In this document: piece by piece, positions 1 through 7,040 of the stretch
How the letters are laid out: each line of letters opens with the position of its first letter
How positions within the stretch are numbered: position 1 is the stretch's first letter
Source: Candidatus Segetimicrobium genomatis
GTDB taxonomy: Bacteria > Sysuimicrobiota > Sysuimicrobiia > Sysuimicrobiales > Segetimicrobiaceae
Assembly (NCBI GenBank): GCA_005883865.1
Contig: VBAO01000194.1
Coordinates: forward strand, 1-8,230
Length of the DNA stretch: 8,230 nt
Direction of reading: 5' to 3'
Notes under the pieces: generated by a model
What the model was told of the DNA's origin: nothing
Seen by the model: the letters and a program-made list of their open reading frames with translations, nothing else
The model's database searches: none
Made by a program: the position numbers and the translations under genes

Positions 1-615
1 GCACGCGGGCGTGAGCCCCGGCCCGAGTCCGGCCATCGACGAGGTGACGACCTTCAGGCCCCGCCGGTTGCGACGCGCGAGGGATTCGGCGAGCCCGCCC
101 ATCAACGCGTGGCTTCGCGGCAGATGGGCGGCTTTTTGAAGCGGCGCCGGGAGGTCCTCCTCTTGGAGGTATGGGAGGAGGCGGGCCAGGCTCCCCTCCG
201 GCGAGGCGGTCGTGGCCGCCTGGGTGACCGTTTCTACGGCGCGCCGGAGGCCGTCAGGATCATGGTCCAGCGCAAGATACGATTTCGGATCCCACAGCTG
301 CGCGTTCGCCATCCCCACCTCGAGGGTGTCGCCGAACAGGAGTGTGTCCCCGGTGGAGGTAATCGTCCCGCCCGGGGACAGGCCCTGAAACGGTTGGGAG
401 ACGACGGCTGGGATGACCAGGTTCAGCGGGCCGTTGCCGAGACTCTCCTGGACCACGGCGTAGACCGCCCCGTCCTCGTCCACGAGGTAGCAGCTGTGGG
501 GGTGCACGGCCAGGACCTCCCCGTCCCACCCTTCCTGCCGGAGGACCCGACCGACCCCCCAGGCCATCGAGAGCGCCTCAACCCGGTTGGTCATCGCTCG
601 ATGCACCACTGACAC
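1..615 (-). CDS. DUF2877 / AllH-like protein, C-terminus cut by window edge
   Basis: This reading frame is open to the left edge, so only the N-terminal ~200 residues are visible; the family is usually near 280-300. From the ATG at 594 the protein begins MTNRVEALSMAWGVGRVLRQ, has the GPLNLVIP segment typical of DUF2877, and reaches GLGPGLTPA at the edge (positions 30-4), the start of the family's glycine-rich signature. DUF2877 includes AllH (YlbF), one of the three subunits of E. coli oxamate carbamoyltransferase, which acts late in allantoin breakdown. No FdrA/AllF or AllG partner is in view, so this activity is only a possibility. The start is uncertain. A GTG at 615 lies 10 nt after the coxS-like stop and has AGGG 8 nt upstream; the ATG at 594 has almost no ribosome site. 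It is the last visible gene of the minus-strand operon. The family call is fairly sure; the function is not. Confidence 0.75.
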   Translation of the reverse strand, partial: MSVVHRAMTNRVEALSMAWGVGRVLRQEGWDGEVLAVHPHSCYLVDEDGAVYAVVQESLGNGPLNLVIPAVVSQPFQGLSPGGTITSTGDTLLFGDTLEVGMANAQLWDPKSYLALDHDPDGLRRAVETVTQAATTASPEGSLARLLPYLQEEDLPAPLQKAAHLPRSHALMGGLAESLARRNRRGLKVVTSSMAGLGPGLTPAC

Positions 616-625
616 GATCTGCACC

Positions 626-1276
626 CTACCGTGACCGTTTTCGCTGCCGTTTGGATGTCTTCTTCACGGCAACCGCCTTCCTCCTCCTGCGCGCCCGGCG
701 GACGATCCCGTCGACCGCGGCGGCCGCCCGGGCCGGTGGAAGCGGCGCAGGAACCGCGGCCCGCGGGACGACGCCGTGGGGAGCGGCCGCCTGCGCAATC
801 GCCCCCGACGCCAGCGCCGCGGCCGCCGCGGCCACCGCCTCGACGATGTTCTGGTAGCCCGTGCACCGGCAGAGGTTCCCGGCCAGCCCTTCCCGGATCT
901 CCCGCTCGGTGGGCCGAGGGTTGTCGCGAAGGAACGCGAGCGTGGTCATCAGGAACCCGGGCGTGCAGAATCCGCACTGCAGGGCGTGGTGGTCCCAGTA
1001 CGCCTGCTGGATCGGGTGGAGCCGGTCCCCATCGGCGAGTCCTTCCACCGTCCTCAGGTCGGCGCCCTCGGCCTGCACCGCGAAGAGGAGGCACGAGCGG
1101 ACGGCCTCGCCGTCCATGAGAATGGTGCAGGCGCCGCAGACGCCGTGTTCGCACCCGAGGTGCGTACCGGTCAGACCGCAGTCCTCCCGGATGAAGTCGG
1201 CCAGGGTCTTGCGGGCCTCCGCCTGTCCGGAGTACTCCCTGCCGTTGACGCGGAGGGTGATCGGGTGGACCGCCAC
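626..1276 (-). CDS. coxS: CoxS-type [2Fe-2S] small subunit of a molybdenum hydroxylase
   Basis: This is the electron-transfer subunit of an XDH/CODH-family molybdenum hydroxylase, passing electrons from the Mo site through two [2Fe-2S] clusters to FAD. From the GTG at 1276 it is 216 residues. The N-terminal plant-ferredoxin-type cluster is ligated by Cys42, 47, 50 and 62 (CEHGVCGAC). The second cluster, in the helical domain, uses Cys101, 104, 136 and 138 (QCGFCTPG and NLCRCTGYQNI). All eight cysteines are present. The GTG shares one base with the TAG of the FAD-subunit gene (TAGTG), so translation is probably coupled. Family members are usually about 150-170 residues; this one has an extra ~55-residue Ala/Pro tail ending in an Arg/Lys-rich stretch. 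The longer frame reaching 1879 is antisense-free overprint of the FAD gene and was not used. The family is certain; the holoenzyme substrate is unknown. Confidence 0.93.
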   Translation of the reverse strand: MAVHPITLRVNGREYSGQAEARKTLADFIREDCGLTGTHLGCEHGVCGACTILMDGEAVRSCLLFAVQAEGADLRTVEGLADGDRLHPIQQAYWDHHALQCGFCTPGFLMTTLAFLRDNPRPTEREIREGLAGNLCRCTGYQNIVEAVAAAAAALASGAIAQAAAPHGVVPRAAVPAPLPPARAAAAVDGIVRRARRRRKAVAVKKTSKRQRKRSR

Positions 1277-2148
1277 TATGCGGCCATCCGCGCCCGTGAA
1301 TACGCCTCCCGCAGGGCGCGCTGGGCGAGGACCCCGGAGACGTGCTTTCGGTACTCGGCCGAGGCGTGGATGTCGCCGTCGGGCGTGACCGCAGCCCGCA
1401 CGGCGTCGGCCGCCTCCGCCCACAACGCCTCCGAGGGCGCCTGGCCGTTGAGCATGCGCTCGGCCCGCGCGGCCCGGACCGGCGTCGGTCCGACGCCCAC
1501 GAGCCCGATCCGGGCCTCGGCGATCACCCCGCGCCGCCCGGCGAGGACGACGCCCACGCCGGCCAGCGCGAAGTCGCCGTGGCGGCGGGCGATCTCCATC
1601 CAGGACCACCCCGCGTCCGGGGGAAGCGCGGGGATCCGCACCTCGACCAGCAGTTCCCGGGGATCGAGCGAGGTGGTGAGGTACGAGACGAACAAGTCCG
1701 GCGCCGCGATCACCCGCGTGCCGCGGGCGCTTCGTGCGGTGATCTCCCCGTCGAGCGCGGCGAAGATCGCGGTCAGTTCCGCGGCCGGGTCGGCGTGGGC
1801 GAGGCTCCCCCCGATCGTCCCCCGGGTGCGGATCTGCACGTGACCGACGAGGCGCAGGGCATCGCGCAGCAGCGGGCACCGCGCGGCCACGAGCGGCGAG
1901 CGCTCCGCCGCCCGCTGGCGGGTGAGGGCCCCAACGTGGAGCACACCGTGGTCGTCATGGAGGTACCCGAGCGCGTCGATCCGGTTGATGTCGATGATCA
2001 CCCGGGGGCGGGCCAGCCGCATGTTCATCAGCGGCACGAGGCTCTGCCCTCCGGCCAGCACCTTCGCGTCGTCGCCGTGCCGGGCCAGCTGGTCGACCGC
2101 TTCGTCGACCGACCGGGGGCAGAGGTACTGGAACGGGGCCGGCTTCAC
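1276..2148 (-). CDS. coxM: CoxM-type FAD-binding middle subunit of a molybdenum hydroxylase
   Basis: This 290-residue protein has the usual length for the flavoprotein subunit that accepts electrons from the [2Fe-2S] subunit. The FAD-binding signature AGGQSLVPLMNMRLARP starts at residue 32, and TIGGS lies at 111-115, the same positions at which carboxydotroph CoxM has AGGHS and TIGG; here His is replaced by Gln. The remainder (VIIDINRI, GSLAHADPAAEL, a C-terminal region ending YRKHVSGVLAQRAL) fits the CO dehydrogenase flavoprotein C-terminal domain. The start is a GTG at 2148 that overlaps the CoxG-like stop as GTGA, preceded by GGAGG 6 nt upstream inside the end of that gene. The stop overlaps the start of the small-subunit gene by one base. 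It should be cytoplasmic and bound to the other two subunits. Confidence 0.93.
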   Translation of the reverse strand: MKPAPFQYLCPRSVDEAVDQLARHGDDAKVLAGGQSLVPLMNMRLARPRVIIDINRIDALGYLHDDHGVLHVGALTRQRAAERSPLVAARCPLLRDALRLVGHVQIRTRGTIGGSLAHADPAAELTAIFAALDGEITARSARGTRVIAAPDLFVSYLTTSLDPRELLVEVRIPALPPDAGWSWMEIARRHGDFALAGVGVVLAGRRGVIAEARIGLVGVGPTPVRAARAERMLNGQAPSEALWAEAADAVRAAVTPDGDIHASAEYRKHVSGVLAQRALREAYSRARMAA

Positions 2149-2588
2149 GCGCCCCCTCCGAGGTTCTCCTCCAGGCATTTGAAGAACTGGCCGATCAGCA
2201 TCTTCCCGATCCCGCCGAGCATGCGCTGCCCGACGCCGGCGATCAGCCCGCCCACCTGGAGGTCGCCCGCCCACGTGAGCAGGGTCCCGCCTCCCTGCGG
2301 TTCGAGATCGATGGTCCCCTCGCCCTTCATGAACCCCGCCCCTCCGGTTCCGTCGAGCGTGATCTTGCAGTGGGTGGGGGCCCGCTTCTCCGTGATCGCG
2401 AGGGTGCCGGCGTACGTGCCCTTGACCGCGGCGATCCCGATCACGAGCGTCGCCTGATAGGTGTCCGGGCCGGCCTCCTTGAGTTCCTTGAGGCCCGGGG
2501 TGCAACGGCGCAGGACCGCGGGATCGATGATCTGCTTCCAGACGGTCTCCACCGGGGCCGCGAACGTGTTCTTGCCATCTACGCGCAT
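2145..2588 (-). CDS. coxG: CoxG-like SRPBCC-domain protein
   Basis: This 147-residue protein begins MRVDGKNTFAAPVETVWKQI and continues with RCTPGLKELKE, the classical opening of CoxG/SRPBCC (START-like) proteins. It ends in a helix-like, Gly-rich C-terminus (GQRMLGGIGKMLIGQFFKCL). In carboxydotrophs, CoxG has been linked to recruitment of CO dehydrogenase to the membrane and to lipid or quinone handling; in other Mo-hydroxylase operons its role is inferred by analogy. Many CoxG proteins have a longer C-terminal linker; this one is the short form without it. The ATG at 2588 overlaps the end of the large-subunit gene by 10 nt and has a strong AGGAGG five bases upstream, which fixes the start. 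Its own stop overlaps the FAD-subunit start by 3 nt. No transmembrane segment is evident. Confidence 0.9.
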   Translation of the reverse strand: MRVDGKNTFAAPVETVWKQIIDPAVLRRCTPGLKELKEAGPDTYQATLVIGIAAVKGTYAGTLAITEKRAPTHCKITLDGTGGAGFMKGEGTIDLEPQGGGTLLTWAGDLQVGGLIAGVGQRMLGGIGKMLIGQFFKCLEENLGGGA

Positions 2589-4872
2589 GGGATCCTCCTG
2601 GCGTCCGCCACAAGGCGCCGCACCCGGTCCGGGCTCAGCGGCATCTCGGCGATGTGGACTCCGAACGGGCGCAGCGCATCCTCGACCGCCTGGGCGATCA
2701 CGGCCGCGACGGGGATCACGCCGGCCTCCCCCGCGCCCTTGACGCCCAGCGGGTTGAGCGGCGAGGGCGTTTCCTCGTGCACGACCTCGAGCGGCGGCAT
2801 CTCCGCCGCCGTCGGGAGCACGTAGTCCATGAACGTCGTCGCGAGGGGCTGCCCCTGCGGATCATACACCAGTTTCTCCCAAAAGGCCCCGCCGAGCCCC
2901 TGGGCCACCCCACCGTGGATCTGGCCTTCCACGATCATCGGGTTGAGCACGCGCCCGCAGTCGTGGACGACGACGTACCGGTGGATCGCGAGCATGCCCG
3001 TGTCCGGGTCGACCTCCACGACGCAGGCGTGGACGCCGTTGCTGAACGTCGCCCGAGGGGGCGCGAAGTATCGGGTGGCCTCCAGCCCCGGGCCTTCCCA
3101 CTCCGCCGGCATCGCGAACCGCAGGGGATTGGCCGCGGCCGCGACCTCCCCGAGGGGGATCGCGCGCGCGGGTACCCCACGCACAAAGGCCCTGCCGGCG
3201 TCGAGCTCGATCTCGTCCGGGCGGGCCTCCAGGAGCGAGGCGGCGACGAGGCGCGCCTTCTCGCGCACCGCCTGGGCCGCGAGCGCCGCCGCCGTGCCGG
3301 CCACGACCGCCGCCCGGCTCGCGAATGTCCCGGTGCCCCACCCGAAGGCCGCGGTATCGCCGGTGCGCACGACGACGTCCCGGGGCGCGACCCCCAGCGC
3401 GTCGGCCACGAGTTGGGCGAGCGTCGTCTGGTGGCCCTGGCCCTGCGTGCCCACCCCGGTGGCGACGGAGACCCTGCCCGACGGCTCCACCGTGACCCGG
3501 CAGCCCTCGTATGGTCCGATGCCGGTGCCTTCCACGTAACAGGCGATCCCCAGCCCCAGATACCGGCCCGCCGCGCGGTCCGCGGCCTGCCGCATCGCCC
3601 ACCCCGAGTACCCGATCGCGTCCACCGCGCGTTGGAGGCACCGGGGGTAGTTGCCGCTATCGTACTGGACCGGCGCGTTGTCCTGGTAGATCAGGCCCAC
3701 CTCGTAGGGAAACTCGTCGGGCTGGATGAGGTTGTGCCGGCGGATCTCGGCCCGGTCCACCCCGAGCTCACCGGCCGCCCGGTCGAGGAGCCGTTCCATC
3801 ACAAACACCCCGTGCGGCCGGCCCGCGCCCCGATACGGGCTCACGGTCGTCTTGTTCGTGAAGACGGCGGTGAACTCGCAGTGGTAGTGGGGAATCCGGT
3901 AGGGGCCGGGGAGCGTGGTGCCGGCGACGATCGGCACGATGAGGCCGTACGGGCAGTAGGCGCCCGCGTCGTAGAGGAACTCGGTCCGCACCCCCAGGAT
4001 GCGGCCCCCAGGGTCGACGGCGATCTCGGCGTCGTGGATCTGCTCCCGCTCCTGCGTCGTCGCCACGAAATGCTCCCGGCGGTCCTCGATCCACTTGACC
4101 GGCCGCCCCAGGCGCTGTGAGGCGAGCGGCACGAGGATCTCTTCAGGGTAGAACATCATGACCTTCGGGCCGAACCCGCCGCCGACGTCGGGGGCGACGA
4201 CGCGGACGTTGCCTTGGGGCAGGTGGAACATCGCCGCGAGGCCGTTGCGGATCGGGATGGGGGCTTGGGTGCTGTCCCACACCTCGAGGTGCGCGGTGCG
4301 CGGCTGCCACGACGCGACGACCCCGCGGGTTTCCATCGGCGCGGCCGCCCCGCGGTCCAGCACCAGCCGTTCCCGGAACCGGTGGGCCGCCTGGGCGAAC
4401 GCGCGCTCAACGTCGCCGACCCGTTGCGTGTAATGCGCGCAGACGTTGCTCGTCATGTCCTCGTGCACCCGCGGCGCGCCGGGCGCGGCGGCCGCCTCGA
4501 GGGAGACCGCCGCCGGCCGCGACGTGTACACGACCTCGATGAGGTCGGCCGCATCCTCCGCCGCATAGCGACTCTCGGCGACAGCGCCTGCTGGGTCTTG
4601 TGGTGGGTGAGCGATGGATGCGGGATGAGTTTCGGCAGGGGGGCGCCGAGGGCGCCGAGATCGGCGTGGGTCAGGACGTCGAGGACGCCCGGAGCGGCGC
4701 GGGCGCGGCGCACGTCGATCCGCTCGATGCGGGCGTTCGCGTGCGGACTGCGCAAAACCGTCGCGTGGGCCATCCCGGGCAATTGGAGGTCGTCGACGAA
4801 CAATCCCTGCCCGCGCAGCAATGCAGGATCCTCATTGCGGGGAATGCGCGCGCCGGCGTAGCGGGTGCTCAT
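2579..4872 (-). pseudogene. coxL: CoxL-type (form II-like) molybdopterin large subunit, disrupted by a frame change
   Basis: This is the Mo-cofactor subunit, read in two frames. The N-terminal part starts at the ATG at 4872 (AAGGAAG 9 nt upstream) with MSTRYAGARIPRNEDPALLR and runs in frame to HKTQQ near 4588. The rest continues in another frame from AVAESRYAAEDAADLIEV (near 4585) to the TAG at 2581. The segment that should lie between, about 15 residues around the conserved KVRYVGEPVA motif, is absent, so a deletion of roughly 43-49 nt is likely, not a single-base slip. The remainder looks intact: DVGGGFGPK (near 4187-4163), PYRGAGR at 3838-3818, GTQGQGHQTTLAQ, and the catalytic-Glu motif VKGAGEAG, with Glu at 2728-2726. 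PYRGAGR instead of the CSFR loop marks a form II-type or other XDH-family enzyme, not a proven CO dehydrogenase. Without the deletion the length would be about 780 residues, normal for the family. Either a pseudogene or an assembly deletion. Confidence 0.88.
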
Positions 4873-4973
4873 AGGGGAGATCTTCCTTCGGTGCTCGTCG
4901 GGGGAACTCCTATCCTGGCGCGCATCGGCGGGATCCCAGGGAGATGTGAAAGCGGGGCGAATCCTTCCAGGCG
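4873..4973. other. Divergent intergenic region between the large-subunit gene and the GIY-YIG gene
   Basis: This 101-bp spacer separates the two divergently transcribed gene groups, so promoters for both directions should lie here or just inside the genes. On the minus strand, AAGGAAG (about 4882-4888) is the ribosome site of the large-subunit gene. I could not find a convincing -35/-10 pair, operator palindrome or riboswitch. An in-frame ATG at 4944 is followed directly by TGA, so the GIY-YIG gene cannot start there. Confidence 0.5.
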
Positions 4974-5345
4974 ATGCCCAGAGCGACCCCCGGGGGGCAG
5001 CCGCCGCGCCCCCGCCGGCACTACGCGTACCTCTTGCGGTGCGGTGACGGCAGCTTCTACGCCGGCTACACCGTGGACCCGTTGCACCGCCTCGCGGCGC
5101 ACCAGGACGGCGCGGCCTCGCGGTACACGCGGAGCCGCGGCCCGCTGACCCTCGCGGCGGTCTGGCGATGTCCGACGCGGCGCGCCGCCCTCGGCCTGGA
5201 GCGCCTGCTGAAGCGGTTGCCGCACACCGCCAAGGCGCGGCTCGCCTCGGGCCACCCGATTGGGCGGGTGATCGCCCGCGCCGTCCGGCTGGGGGCGCGG
5301 CGCCAGACAGTGGACATTCGCGCGAGAGAGAAAGGGGTGGCGTGA
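4974..5345 (+). CDS. Small GIY-YIG nuclease-domain protein (UPF0213/YhbQ-like)
   Basis: This 123-residue protein is almost entirely one GIY-YIG domain. YAYLL (17-21) and YAGYT (29-33) stand for the two name-giving motifs. Arg39 in LHRLAAH is the probable catalytic arginine, ASRYTRSRGPLTL (48-60) is the usual UPF0213 core, and Glu76 in LGLERLLKRL is the probable metal-binding glutamate. This class of short standalone GIY-YIG proteins is widespread and its DNA substrate is mostly unknown. The ATG at 4974 is the first usable start after an in-frame TGA at 4947; the ribosome site is weak (AGG only two bases away). A proline/arginine-rich leader of 15 residues precedes the domain. It ends just upstream of the selenoprotein candidate and may be co-transcribed with it. 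Nothing ties it to the Mo hydroxylase except position. Confidence 0.88.
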   Translation: MPRATPGGQPPRPRRHYAYLLRCGDGSFYAGYTVDPLHRLAAHQDGAASRYTRSRGPLTLAAVWRCPTRRAALGLERLLKRLPHTAKARLASGHPIGRVIARAVRLGARRQTVDIRAREKGVA

Positions 5346-5347
5346 CC

Positions 5348-5971
5348 ATGCCGCGGATCCCGTACGTTGACCCCGCGTCCATTGCCGATCCGGAGATCCT
5401 TGGGTACCTCGAGGTCGCGCGGCGCGAGGGCACCCCGCGGCCCGAGAGCCAGGCGGTTCGGGCGCACAATCCCGCCGTCATCCGGGCGTTCTCCCAGGCC
5501 TGGGGCCTGACGTTTCGGGGCGGGGTCCTCGACCACAGCCTCAAGGAGCTCTGTCGCGTCTACGTCTCCAAGTCCATCGAGTGCGAGTACTGAGGCGTGC
5601 AGCGGTCCGTCCAGGCTGGACGGCAGGGCCTCACGGAAGCGAAATACGGCGACCTCCTGCATTTCGCGGATTCCACCAAGTTCACGGATCGGGAGAAGGT
5701 GGCCCTCACCTACACGAGCGCGATCCTCTGGAACGCGGAGATCGCGGACGACGCGCTGTGGGCGCAACTCCACCGGCACTTCACCATCCCGGAGCTGGTC
5801 GAGCTCGGGTTCTTCGTCGCGCTGACGCTGGGCCAGCAGCGGTGGATCAAGACCCTGGGCCTCGGGCACGGGGAGGTCCTCGGGGACACGCCGGGCGGCC
5901 TGTCGAGGCCGGCCGCGGAGCGGGTGTTGGGGAGGGCGAAGCGCAAACCCGGGGCGGCGCGCAAGGGATAG
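5348..5971 (+). CDS. Carboxymuconolactone decarboxylase / AhpD-like protein, probable selenoprotein (TGA = Sec)
   Basis: Read through an in-frame TGA at 5591-5593, this gives a 207-residue protein, normal for the CMD/AhpD-like family. Before the TGA: YLEVARREGTPRPESQAVRA, then LKELCRVYVSKSIECEY. After it, in the same frame: GVQRSVQAGRQGLTEAKYGD, FTDREKVALTYTSAILWN and a C-terminal ELVELGFFVALTLGQQRWIK, all family-typical. The TGA falls at residue 82, the second Cys of the CxxC redox motif (Cys79-E-Y-U82), and a SECIS-like hairpin begins at that codon. Family members are thiol-based peroxidases or redox proteins of the AhpD fold; AhpD-like selenoproteins are known from bacterial selenoproteome surveys. 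The likely start is the ATG at 5348 (GGTGG 7 nt upstream); a GTG at 5342 overlapping the previous stop is the alternative. Neither half has a plausible separate function, since the motif straddles the TGA. The alternatives are a Cys-to-stop mutation or a base-call error. Confidence 0.85.
5591..5633 (+). promoter_or_regulatory. Bacterial SECIS-like hairpin directing Sec insertion at UGA 5591
   Basis: The hairpin starts at the TGA itself. TGAGGC (5591-5596) pairs perfectly with GCCTCA (5628-5633). An inner stem CCGTCC (5607-5612) pairs perfectly with GGACGG (5618-5623) and closes the five-base loop AGGCT (5613-5617). The internal loop is 10 nt on the 5' side and 4 nt on the 3' side. Nineteen bases separate the TGA from the apical loop, and a G is the second loop base. 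Both fit the bacterial SECIS pattern, which is recognised by SelB; the E. coli fdhF element has 17 bases and an AGGUCU loop. It lies wholly inside the coding frame, as bacterial SECIS elements do. Confidence 0.78.
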
Positions 5972-6005
5972 CAGGGCATCCGGCTCCTCATCCGTGTTAA
6001 AATGA

Positions 6006-7040
6006 ATGAGTCGAATTGCGCGGCCGGCGGGGCTGCCCGCGGCGCGGCAGGAGGAGTTGCGACCTCAGATGGGACCGGCACCGCAGCATGCGTTCGGGGG
6101 GATCCCCCAAATCATCGAGACCCTGCAGCGGCAGGGGTACATCGCCGACCGCGACGTGGCGATGTCGATTTACCTCAGCGTCGTGCTGCGAAAGCCGCTC
6201 CTCATCGAGGGGGCGGCCGGGGTCGGCAAGACCGAGGTCGCCAAGGTCATGGCCAGCGCCCTCGACACCGACCTGATCCGCCTCCAATGTTACGAAGGGT
6301 TGGACGTGCACACGGCGTTGTACGAGTGGAACTACCAGCGGCAGATGCTCCGGATCAAGCTCGAGGAGACCTCCGGCCGGCCGGCGGAGGAGAAGGAGCA
6401 CCTGATCTTCAGCGAGCCGTTCATGCTGAAGCGGCCGCTCCTGCAGGCCATTACCGCCGAGCGCGCGTCCGTCCTGCTCATCGACGAGGTCGACCGGGCC
6501 GATGAGGAGTTCGAGGCGTTCCTCCTGGAGGTGCTCTCGGACTTCCAGGTGAGCATCCCGGAGCTCGGGACGATCCGCGCCCGCCACATCCCGTACGTGG
6601 TCCTGACGAGCAACCGGACCCGCGACCTCGGCGACGCCCTGCGCCGGCGGTGTCTGTACCTGTGGATCGACTACCCCACCTTCGAAAAAGAACTGACGAT
6701 CATCCACCGGAAGGTGCCGGGGATCAACGAGCGGCTGGCCCAGCAGATCGGCGCCTTCATGCAGCTGGTGCGCCGCGTCGACCTCGACAAAGTCCCGGGC
6801 ATCGCGGAGACCCTGGACTGGAGCGCGGCGCTGCTGGCGCTCCATCGGGACCACCTCGACCCTGTCGCGGTCGAGGAGACCCTCGGCTGCCTGTGCAAGG
6901 ATCAAGAGGACCTCACCCGCGTCCGCACGCAGTACCTGCGGCCCATCCTCGGCACCATCGACGCGATGGGGCAGAGCGGCGATGGATGGAACTCGGAGCG
7001 GATCGCCTCCCTGGCCGCTCAACTCCCCAAGGGACGCTGA
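6006..7040 (+). CDS. coxD: MoxR-family AAA+ ATPase, CoxD-like
   Basis: This 344-residue MoxR-type AAA+ ATPase has Walker A GAAGVGKTE (69-77), the CoxD-typical RLQCYEGLD and YEWNYQRQM blocks (92-114), Walker B VLLIDEVDRAD (156-166), sensor 1 VVLTSNRTRDLGD (198-210) and the arginine-finger region ALRRRCLYLWIDYP. In Oligotropha carboxidovorans, CoxD is a chaperone-like ATPase needed to mature the Mo active site, working with the VWA protein CoxE; the gene that follows here is that partner. The start is uncertain. The ATG at 6006 has no ribosome site, while the ATG at 6069 (giving 323 residues, MGPAPQHAFGGIPQ) has AGGAGGAG 12 nt upstream and starts close to the conserved region. It lies 34 nt after the selenoprotein candidate and is probably in the same transcription unit. 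Confidence 0.93.
   Translation: MSRIARPAGLPAARQEELRPQMGPAPQHAFGGIPQIIETLQRQGYIADRDVAMSIYLSVVLRKPLLIEGAAGVGKTEVAKVMASALDTDLIRLQCYEGLDVHTALYEWNYQRQMLRIKLEETSGRPAEEKEHLIFSEPFMLKRPLLQAITAERASVLLIDEVDRADEEFEAFLLEVLSDFQVSIPELGTIRARHIPYVVLTSNRTRDLGDALRRRCLYLWIDYPTFEKELTIIHRKVPGINERLAQQIGAFMQLVRRVDLDKVPGIAETLDWSAALLALHRDHLDPVAVEETLGCLCKDQEDLTRVRTQYLRPILGTIDAMGQSGDGWNSERIASLAAQLPKGR

Noticed and set aside
776..1843. Long plus-strand ORFs opposite the CoxS/CoxM-type genes, and similar long ones at 2654-4120 and on the minus strand at 5997-8131.
   Set aside because: They are antisense shadows caused by high G+C: no recognisable domains and low-complexity Arg/Pro/Gly composition. The opposite strand carries clear family motifs.
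5168..5593. A 141-residue ORF ending at the TGA 5591-5593 with a start at 5168.
   Set aside because: Its first ~58 residues overlap the GIY-YIG gene in another frame and are Pro/Arg-rich noise. The real start is 5348 (or 5342), and the frame continues beyond the TGA.
5998..6003. TAAAAT just before ATG 6006, resembling a -10 promoter box.
   Set aside because: It is the only AT-rich spot nearby, but no -35-like hexamer lies 16-18 bp upstream. It could matter if translation starts at 6069, but support is too weak to list.
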